Notes under the pieces: generated by a model | What the model was told of the DNA's origin: nothing | The model's database searches: none | Seen by the model: only the letters and a program-made list of their open reading frames with translations | Assembly (NCBI GenBank): GCA_003551805.1 | Contig: PUNR01000246.1 | Location: 1 to 6,297, forward strand | Origin: Loktanella sp. | Lineage (GTDB): Bacteria > Pseudomonadota > Alphaproteobacteria > Rhodobacterales > Rhodobacteraceae | DNA: 6,297 nucleotides | Direction: 5' to 3' | Made by a program: the position numbers and the translations under genes | In this document: piece by piece, positions 1 to 5,049 of the stretch | Layout of the letters: the number at the start of each line of letters is the position of its first letter | How positions within the stretch are numbered: position 1 is the stretch's first letter

Positions 1-95
1 CCGCCGTTCAACGATGCACCCGCCACGATTATAATTGGCAAGGCCAGAACCAACCCCGACAGCGCCATGAAGATATGTCCCATTGTGCGGCGCAT
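1..95 (-). CDS. ABC transporter permease, second subunit (PotC-like), partial
   Basis: Only the first 31 codons lie in the window; the gene runs off the left edge. The peptide starts MRRTMGHIFMALSG, continues as a hydrophobic stretch (about residues 10-25, one membrane segment) and ends near ASLNGG, which fits the N-terminus of the second inner-membrane permease of a polyamine/opine/Fe-type ABC importer, where the first helix is followed by an S-hydroxyl/Asn-rich periplasmic turn. The start at 95 is well supported: a GGAGG ribosome site on the minus strand (bases 107-103) lies 7 nt upstream, and the ATG overlaps the TGA of the preceding permease by 1 nt (TGATG), implying translational coupling. 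It is the fourth gene of the importer operon and would pair with the first permease to form the channel. The EAA loop, which would settle the family, is outside the window. Confidence 0.8.
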   Translation of the reverse strand, partial: MRRTMGHIFMALSGLVLALPIIIVAGASLNG

Positions 96-1063
96 CAGCG
101 AGCCTCCGATCGTTTGGTCAGCCATTGGGCGATGGCCAGAAAACCCGCCGCAGTAACCAGCAGGATCACCGCCTGCGCCGCACCGAACGGCGCGTCCAGC
201 GTCGATCCCCGCACACTTTCGTAAACCGCGACGGCAGTGGTCTGTTTGGCGGGTTCTGCAAAGACGACGACGGTGACATAGCTGCCTAGCAGGAAAACGA
301 ATAACAGCAGCGTCGCACCGATCAGTGACAGTTTTACGGTGGGCAGGATCACCGATGTCATCACGCGGGCCGGGCCTGCACCCATTGTGCGCGCCGCCTC
401 GGTCAGGCTGGGGTCAAGGCGCGACAGGGCGGGATAAAGCAGGATCACCGCATACGGCCAGACTAGGTAGGACATGGTCAGGATCGTCGCAAATTCCGAT
501 GTCTTGAATTTGACGTTGCGCGGATTGGCCAGCCCCCATTCGCGCAAGACCTCGAACCAGCCAGTACGCTTGAGCCAGTCTGTCGCCCCCGACACCTCGA
601 ACAGCATCGGCAGGCCGGACCTGTTTGACAACAGAACATCCCAGCCCATCACGATGAACACCTCGGACAGCGACAGGCTGGCCAGGATGAAAACCAGCCA
701 GATGCTTTGTGCCCGCCGCGAAAGGCGGGTCAAAAGGTAGGTAAAAGGAAACGCCGTCAACACCGCCAGCACGGATGCGAGCACGGCATAGTAAAGCGCG
801 TAATAAAGGCGCTGCAGGTGCAGGAAAGTCACCTCGTCCGGCCACAACGCACCGACAAAGAACCGTTGGTAATTGGCAAAGGTAAAGGCCCATTCCCAGC
901 CTGCGCCCTCGATCTTTTGGCCAAAGGAAATGACAATCACCAGAATGAAAGGGGTGACGCAAAGAAATCCGACGACCAGCGCCATTGCCAAGCTGCCCAA
1001 GGGCCACCGCGCCCTTGGCGCAGGTGTGGCAAGCGGGGCTTTGGCGTTGTCTACGGCTGTCAT
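95..1063 (-). CDS. ABC transporter permease, first subunit (PotB-like)
   Basis: A 322-residue inner-membrane permease of the binding-protein-dependent transport family (spermidine/putrescine PotB type). Hydrophobic segments are visible at about residues 22-46, 87-111, 121-143, 191-211, 240-262 and 295-316, giving six helices. The cytoplasmic EAA loop that docks on the ATPase is at about 222-241 (EAARTMGAGPARV, ending ILP) and matches the family pattern EAA-x3-G-x9-I-x-LP. About 47 residues lie between helices 3 and 4 (144-190), longer than I expect for PotB, which is around 280 residues in all. The ATG at 1063 overlaps the ATPase stop by 4 nt (ATGA), and AAGG at 1074-1071 lies 7 nt upstream. 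Its own TGA overlaps the start of the next permease. The substrate cannot be read from this protein; a polyamine-like or other small cationic nitrogen compound is a family-level guess. Confidence 0.93.
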   Translation of the reverse strand: MTAVDNAKAPLATPAPRARWPLGSLAMALVVGFLCVTPFILVIVISFGQKIEGAGWEWAFTFANYQRFFVGALWPDEVTFLHLQRLYYALYYAVLASVLAVLTAFPFTYLLTRLSRRAQSIWLVFILASLSLSEVFIVMGWDVLLSNRSGLPMLFEVSGATDWLKRTGWFEVLREWGLANPRNVKFKTSEFATILTMSYLVWPYAVILLYPALSRLDPSLTEAARTMGAGPARVMTSVILPTVKLSLIGATLLLFVFLLGSYVTVVVFAEPAKQTTAVAVYESVRGSTLDAPFGAAQAVILLVTAAGFLAIAQWLTKRSEAR

Positions 1064-2118
1064 GCGGCGACCTTGTCCTGCAGGCGCGGAAAGACATGGA
1101 TCGCGGCGGCAGGCAGGCTGACCTGCACCACATCGCCAATGCGCAAAGGCTGGCGATTGTCGCTATCGGCCACAATCATCGGTCCTACCGATGTTTCCAG
1201 ATGGATATCCCGCACCGGCCCGACATCGCGCACAAAGGTTACCTTGGCAGGTAACAGATTTGCCCCCTGCCCGCCCAGCGCCGCCTTTTCAGGCCGGATC
1301 GCGATGCGCACGGGTGATCCGTCGATGAAATTGGCAGGCGGGGTGATCTGCAACAGATGGTCCCCCAACCGGACCTGCCCTGCCGCGATCACCCCGTCAA
1401 AGAAATTCGCCTTGCCGATAAAATCTGCGACAAAGGCGTTTTCGGGCTGGTGATAGATCGCCTGCGGTGTGCCCATCTGTTCGACACGACCCTGCGACAT
1501 GACCACGATCTGGTCTGCCATTGTCATTGCCTCGTGCTGGTCGTGGGTGACGACAATGGTGGTGATACCCAGACGCTGCTGCAACTGGCGCAATTCGACC
1601 TGCATATCCTCGCGCAATTTGGCGTCCAGCGCCGACATCGGCTCGTCCAGCAAGAAAACATCCGGCTCTTGCGCTAGCGCGCGCGCAATGGCGACGCGCT
1701 GGCGCTGACCGCCCGACAATTCGCCGATCCGCCGTTCGGCAAAGGCGGACAATTGCACAAGGTCCAGCAATTCGTGCGCTCGCGCCGCCGCCTGCCCGCG
1801 CGGTGTGCCGGCGATGGTCAGCGCATAGCTGACGTTGTCGCTGACATTGAGATGCGGAAACAGAGCGAAGGACTGAAACACCATCCCGAACTTGCGCTTA
1901 TGCGCAGGCAGGCGGGTGATGTCCCGCCCGCCCAGTGAAATCGACCCCGCGCTGGGGTCTTCCAGTCCCGCAATCATCCGCAAAAGCGTGGTCTTGCCAC
2001 AGCCTGACGGCCCCAGAAGCGCTGTCAATGCGCCGCCTTGAAGTTCAAGGCTGACGTTATCGACCGCACGGACATCGCCGTAATTCTTGCGGATGTATTT
2101 CAGGCTGAGGCCGCTCAT
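1060..2118 (-). CDS. ABC transporter ATP-binding protein (PotA-like)
   Basis: A 352-residue cytoplasmic ATPase that powers the importer. All the motifs of an active ABC ATPase are seen: Walker A GPSGCGKTT (36-44), Q-loop Gln82 in FQSFALFPH, signature LSGGQ (134-138), Walker B VFLLDE (154-159, catalytic Glu159), D-loop SALD (162-165) and switch His192 in VTHDQHEA. The C-terminal part (about 240-350) fits the OB-fold/TOBE regulatory domain of the PotA/MalK/FbpC group, including the IRPEKA segment at 274-279; length is usual for that group. The ATG at 2118 follows the stop of the binding-protein gene after 3 nt. Its ribosome site is weak (GGGG about 8 nt upstream, inside the end of the preceding gene), so translation may depend on coupling. 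Function as an ATPase subunit is secure; a potA name would overstate what is known of the substrate. Confidence 0.96.
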   Translation of the reverse strand: MSGLSLKYIRKNYGDVRAVDNVSLELQGGALTALLGPSGCGKTTLLRMIAGLEDPSAGSISLGGRDITRLPAHKRKFGMVFQSFALFPHLNVSDNVSYALTIAGTPRGQAAARAHELLDLVQLSAFAERRIGELSGGQRQRVAIARALAQEPDVFLLDEPMSALDAKLREDMQVELRQLQQRLGITTIVVTHDQHEAMTMADQIVVMSQGRVEQMGTPQAIYHQPENAFVADFIGKANFFDGVIAAGQVRLGDHLLQITPPANFIDGSPVRIAIRPEKAALGGQGANLLPAKVTFVRDVGPVRDIHLETSVGPMIVADSDNRQPLRIGDVVQVSLPAAAIHVFPRLQDKVAA

Positions 2119-2121
2119 GCC

Positions 2122-3210
2122 TTAAGCCCCGGCAAGCATGCGGTCCCAGGATTCCTTGATAAAGGTTTCCTTGTCGAGATACGCCTCATATGCAGGCCGG
2201 ATCACCGGGCTGCCCGACACCGACCCAAATTCTTCCTCGGTCAGATCGGTGACGGAGACGTCAACCAAAGGTGCCGTGCCGATCATCCGCGACATCAGCG
2301 CCTGAGTGGATGGCTGCGAGGTGAAATTGATGAATTCCGCCGCCTCCTCGGACTTCTCGGACAGGGACGACAGGCACCATGACCCGTAATCCTGCGGATT
2401 GCCTTCCTTGGGAAAGATCGACCGGATCGCGAAACCATCGGCGGCCATTAGCTGCGCCACATCATGATAATATTGCCCGCCGATGACATCGCCGTTCTTC
2501 ATCGATTGTTCCATCTGGCTTTCTGCCGTCCACCACAGCGCGACATTCGGCTTCAGCTCTGCAGCTTTTTCGATCAGCGCCACGATGCCTTCATCAGTGG
2601 CAAAGGTTTCCTCGCCGTCAAAGAATGTCGCGGCGATGATGTCGAGTAGCTGTGAATTGAAATTCTTTGACATGCCAAGGCTCGATTCATAAACCGAACT
2701 ATCCCAGAACTCGGCCCAGCTTTCGGGGGCGGTGACTTCGTCGGGGTTGATCACCATGGCACTGACCCACGACAGCGCACCGACACCGATCGGGCCGGTG
2801 CCATCCTCAAAAATGAAATAGCCGTCCAGATTGGCGGCATCAGGGATCGCATCCATATCCAGAGGGGCGATCAGATCACCCAGACGGCTGGCCTTGATCA
2901 TTGTATCACGCGCATAAAGGGACAGATCGGTCGGCACCGATCCGGCGGCAGTGGCCTGTTGCATCGTTACCAGCCAGTCGGCGGAATTGGGCTGTGTGAC
3001 GCTTTCGACCTCGATCCCAGTGGCAGCGGTGAAGGCCGGAAAGACGTGATCCTTGAAACTGTTCTCAAAATATCCGCCGTAAGAGGCCACCCGCAGGCTG
3101 CGGGTCTGGGCAATCAGCGGCGTGCCGATCATACCGCTGGCTAAAGCAAGGCCGCCCGCGCTGGTCGCAGTGGTCAGCAGCTTGCGGCGGTTCATCTTGA
3201 AATGTGACAT
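2122..3210 (-). CDS. ABC transporter substrate-binding protein, Tat-exported (PotD-like)
   Basis: A 362-residue periplasmic binding protein that captures the importer's substrate. The N-terminus has a twin-arginine signal: NRRKLL (7-12), then a hydrophobic stretch rich in Ala, Gly and Leu and a probable cleavage after LIA (about residue 34). The mature protein opens with LRVASYGGYFENSF, the usual first strand of the PotD/Fe-type extracellular solute-binding families (SBP_bac_6/8), and ends in KESWDRMLAGA. The mature part is visibly rich in Asp and Glu and has several Trp/Tyr residues (for example SYGGY, LWWTAE, YYHD), which would suit a cationic ligand but does not prove one. I chose the start at 3210, not the longer frame opening at 3318, because the extra 36 residues look non-coding, the Tat motif is correctly placed from 3210, and AGGGG (3222-3218) sits 7 nt upstream. 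Met6 is a less likely start. It is the first gene of the operon. Confidence 0.94.
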   Translation of the reverse strand: MSHFKMNRRKLLTTATSAGGLALASGMIGTPLIAQTRSLRVASYGGYFENSFKDHVFPAFTAATGIEVESVTQPNSADWLVTMQQATAAGSVPTDLSLYARDTMIKASRLGDLIAPLDMDAIPDAANLDGYFIFEDGTGPIGVGALSWVSAMVINPDEVTAPESWAEFWDSSVYESSLGMSKNFNSQLLDIIAATFFDGEETFATDEGIVALIEKAAELKPNVALWWTAESQMEQSMKNGDVIGGQYYHDVAQLMAADGFAIRSIFPKEGNPQDYGSWCLSSLSEKSEEAAEFINFTSQPSTQALMSRMIGTAPLVDVSVTDLTEEEFGSVSGSPVIRPAYEAYLDKETFIKESWDRMLAGA

Positions 3211-3217
3211 TGGTTTT

Positions 3218-3222
3218 CCCCT
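3218..3222 (-). promoter_or_regulatory. Ribosome binding site of the substrate-binding protein gene
   Basis: On the minus strand the sequence reads GAGGGGAAAACCAATG. The purine-rich AGGGG ends 7 nt before the ATG at 3210. This site decides for 3210 over the upstream in-frame ATG at 3318. Confidence 0.7.
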
Positions 3223-3267
3223 CGTGAAATTGCGTGGCCACCACGGCAGCGCGGCCTGACAATGTGA

Positions 3268-3296
3268 GCAGGGCAAAGCCTGTAGCGTCCTGTCAA
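3268..3296 (-). promoter_or_regulatory. Candidate promoter for the importer operon
   Basis: On the minus strand TTGACA (3296-3291) is a perfect -35 hexamer, but the -10 position at 17 nt spacing reads CCCTGC (3273-3268), which is poor. An alternative start further upstream uses AATAAT (3354-3349) as -10 with TGTTTT (3376-3371) as -35; in that case transcription would begin inside the palindrome at 3325-3347, making it a repressor site. The sequence alone does not decide between these. Confidence 0.25.
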
Positions 3297-3324
3297 TGCC
3301 GCAGAGCAGCGCCACCATGCTGCA

Positions 3325-3347
3325 CCCGCATTCGCCTGAAATGCGGG
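3325..3347. promoter_or_regulatory. Perfect inverted repeat, candidate operator in the divergent control region
   Basis: CCCGCATT (3325-3332) and AATGCGGG (3340-3347) are exact reverse complements with a 7-nt spacer. This is the best palindrome seen between the two divergent transcription units. It lies between an outward-facing TTGACA on the minus strand (3296-3291) and TTGACG on the plus strand (3353-3358), a usual place for a regulator that controls both directions. It lacks the T-N11-A core of a LysR site and I cannot name the regulator family. It could also fold as a hairpin if transcribed. No regulator gene is in the window. Confidence 0.5.
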
Positions 3348-3352
3348 CATTA

Positions 3353-3381
3353 TTGACGTAAGGTTAACAAAAAACAGGCAT
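3353..3381 (+). promoter_or_regulatory. Candidate promoter for the oxygenase unit
   Basis: TTGACG (3353-3358) is a good -35 box. With a 17-nt spacer the -10 position reads AGGCAT (3376-3381), a poor match to TATAAT. Strong TTGAC with a weak -10 is common in alphaproteobacteria, and a weak -10 would fit activator dependence. Initiation would fall near 3388, about 90 nt before the oxygenase start. The palindrome at 3325-3347 would then be centred about 52 nt upstream, an activator-like distance. This is prediction only. Confidence 0.3.
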
Positions 3382-3464
3382 GTCTACCAAAGCCCGCGCC
3401 AGCAGGCCCAGCACACTTGCCAGTGCCAAGTCGCATGCCTGACGCTGCCTGCAGATGCCACATG

Positions 3465-3469
3465 AAGGA
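3465..3469 (+). promoter_or_regulatory. Ribosome binding site of the oxygenase gene
   Basis: AAGGA lies 9 nt before the ATG at 3479. It supports that start over the in-frame ATG at 3455, which would add 8 residues and has no clear purine-rich site upstream. Confidence 0.65.
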
Positions 3470-3478
3470 ACCCACACC

Positions 3479-4549
3479 ATGCCTGATACAGACCAGCACG
3501 CCCTGATCGTCGCCGAAGCGAATTTGCCTGTCATCGACCTTGGCGGTCTGACCTCTGGCGACCCGGACGCCAAGGCCGCCGTCGCCCGCGCATTGGGCGA
3601 TGCCGCGCGGACTTCGGGGTTCTTTTACATCCGCAATCACGGCATCGATCAAGCGCTGATCGATGCAGCCTTTGCCGCGTCAAAACAGTTTCACGACCTA
3701 CCCCGCCGTGAAAAGATGAAATACTGGTCCGGCTTCACCACCCACCACCGCGGCTATGTCCCGCTGGAGGAAAACGGCTCTAACTTTCCCAAGCAGATCA
3801 ATTTCAACGAAGCATGGGACATGTCGTTCGAGGCACCTGCTGACCACCCCGATTATCTGGCGGGCTGGCGCATGACGGGGCCAAACATCTGGCCCGACCT
3901 GCCCGGCTGGCAGGACACGATCGCCACCTATTATGACGAGGTTTTTTCGCTGGGGCTGCGGATGCTGGACGCGCTGGCGCTGGAACTGGGCGTTGATCCG
4001 GCGGAATTGTTGCAGCACATCACCTGCCCCACATCGCAACTGCGCCTGCTGCGCTATGTGCCCAACGATATGCCCGCGAACAAGGATGTCGTCGGCATCG
4101 CTTCGCATTCGGATTTCGAATGTTTCACGATTCTGATGCAGGGCGGCCCAGGCCTGCAAGTGATGAACGCCGATGACGACTGGATCGAGGCACCACCCCT
4201 GCCCGGCTGTTTTGTCGTTAATATCGGCGATATTTTTGAAACCTGGTCCGGCGGACAGTTCAAATCCACCCAACACCGGGTAAACAACATCGGGCGCGAA
4301 CGCTATTCCATGCCGCTGTTCTTTGGTCTGGATTACCATGCTGTTGTGGAACCACTGGAGAAATTCCGCACCCCTGAAACGCTGGCGAAATATCCGCCGA
4401 TCAAGGCAGGCGAACATCTGATGCGGATGACCGTCAACGCCTTTCGCTATATGGCCGATGCCCGCGAAAAAGGCCAATTCACGACCGATTACGAGGTGCC
4501 CGAGGAAAACCCGTTCAAACGCGAGGCGCGGGTGCTGGTCGCGGAATGA
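3479..4549 (+). CDS. Isopenicillin N synthase-like Fe(II)/2-oxoglutarate-dependent oxygenase
   Basis: A 356-residue soluble non-haem iron oxygenase of the isopenicillin N synthase-like family (COG3491 type). Residues 1-120 hold the N-terminal domain of this family (LPVIDLGGL at 16-24, GFFYIRNHGI at 47-56). The C-terminal double-stranded beta-helix has a complete iron site, H210-x-D212 (ASHSDFECFT) and H266 (STQHRVNN), and R275-x-S277 (RERYS), the pair that usually binds the 2-oxoglutarate carboxylate. The enzyme should therefore be active, hydroxylating or otherwise oxidising a small molecule with 2-oxoglutarate and O2. The family covers many substrates (beta-lactam precursors, gibberellins, ethylene formation, homoarginine hydroxylation in plants), so none can be named here. 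A penicillin role is unlikely: nothing nearby suggests one and R-x-S points to 2-oxoglutarate use. The gene diverges from the importer operon and is overlapped by the next gene by 4 nt. Confidence 0.93.
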   Translation: MPDTDQHALIVAEANLPVIDLGGLTSGDPDAKAAVARALGDAARTSGFFYIRNHGIDQALIDAAFAASKQFHDLPRREKMKYWSGFTTHHRGYVPLEENGSNFPKQINFNEAWDMSFEAPADHPDYLAGWRMTGPNIWPDLPGWQDTIATYYDEVFSLGLRMLDALALELGVDPAELLQHITCPTSQLRLLRYVPNDMPANKDVVGIASHSDFECFTILMQGGPGLQVMNADDDWIEAPPLPGCFVVNIGDIFETWSGGQFKSTQHRVNNIGRERYSMPLFFGLDYHAVVEPLEKFRTPETLAKYPPIKAGEHLMRMTVNAFRYMADAREKGQFTTDYEVPEENPFKREARVLVAE

Positions 4550-5007
4550 ACCCGCATCCCGATTTCGCGGGACGGGATGTGCCCGCGACGCTCGGCCTTG
4601 GCCCTTACCATCTGACGATGCTGACAGGGGCGGATGTGGACGAGGATTTCGCCGCTGTCATGGGATCTGCGGCGGTCCTGCGCGGCGTGTTCGGCACCGT
4701 CTGGCCGGATCGTCTGACACGGGATGACAACCTGACCGACCTGCACTGGCACCACCGCGAGTTCACCGCGCGGCGGTCATTTGCATGGATCATCCGCGAT
4801 GCGGCGGGTGTCTATCTGGGTTGTGCCTATTTTTACCCCGATATCGCGACCACCGGACGGGGCGAGGCCGTGTTCTGGTTCACCGACACGCCTGACCGTC
4901 TGGCGCATATTGACGCTTTCGGCCCGCTTTACCGGCATTGGTGGGGGCAGCTTTTGCCACAGGGCTATGACCTGCGACTGTCACATAATGGCGTGCCGGG
5001 GCGTTAA
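4546..5007 (+). CDS. Small GNAT-like acetyltransferase-fold protein
   Basis: A 153-residue soluble protein resembling a group of short bacterial GNAT-type proteins. The recognisable parts are LHWHHREF (66-73), a strand SFAWIIRD (78-85), and the LGCAYFYP turn (91-98) followed by EAVFWF (107-112), which match the central sheet of that fold. The usual acetyl-CoA loop (Q/R-x-x-G-x-G/A) is not evident where expected, so catalysis is uncertain and it may have a binding or structural role. The ATG overlaps the oxygenase stop (ATGA, 4 nt) and there is only a weak GCGGA ribosome site, so it is probably translated by coupling to the oxygenase. That link suggests it acts on the same compound or its product, or is merely co-expressed. 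No signal peptide or membrane segment is seen. The C-terminus ends shortly after the last predicted strand, so it looks complete. Confidence 0.75.
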   Translation: MNPHPDFAGRDVPATLGLGPYHLTMLTGADVDEDFAAVMGSAAVLRGVFGTVWPDRLTRDDNLTDLHWHHREFTARRSFAWIIRDAAGVYLGCAYFYPDIATTGRGEAVFWFTDTPDRLAHIDAFGPLYRHWWGQLLPQGYDLRLSHNGVPGR

Positions 5008-5017
5008 AACTTTTCTG

Positions 5018-5037
5018 CCTCCGGCGGGGATATTTAA
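5018..5037 (+). terminator. Terminator-like GC hairpin in the convergent gap
   Basis: CCTCCGGCGGGG (5018-5029) can fold into a short stem (CCTC with GGGG, one U-G pair, CGGC loop), followed by ATATTTAA. It lies 10 nt after the acetyltransferase-like gene's stop and is oriented to end plus-strand transcription; the opposite strand has no T-run after the stem. The stem is short and the T-tract interrupted, so intrinsic termination is unproven. I recall the CCTCCGGCGGGGATATTT string as a frequent intergenic element of Rhodobacteraceae genomes; that is memory, not a search. Confidence 0.5.
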
Positions 5038-5049
5038 GCTCTGACGATG

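Noticed and set aside
414..1175. Open frame of 253 codons on the minus strand
   Set aside because: It lies in another frame over the first permease and the end of the ATPase gene, both of which have clear family motifs; its translation is rich in Arg, Cys and Pro and has no recognisable domain.
707..1453. Open frame of 248 codons on the plus strand
   Set aside because: It is antisense across the permease-ATPase junction, with no ribosome site or recognisable protein feature.
3211..3318. N-terminal extension of the binding protein from the ATG at 3318
   Set aside because: The added 36 residues are Cys/Trp/Pro-rich and would bury the Tat signal; the start at 3210 has a good ribosome site.
3416..3430. 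CTTGCCAGTGCCAAG as a second operator
   Set aside because: Only the outer 4 bp of each arm are symmetrical and the inner bases do not pair; too weak to list as a site.
3211..3478. Possible guanidine (ykkC-type or ACGR-loop) riboswitch in the leader, given the allophanate link
   Set aside because: I looked for paired hairpins with ACGR loops and for a long conserved leader. The few ACG occurrences are not closed by stems on either strand, so nothing supports a riboswitch.
3698..4477. Open frame of 259 codons on the minus strand
   Set aside because: It is antisense to the oxygenase gene, whose catalytic residues are intact; the long frame is an expected effect of GC-rich codon use.
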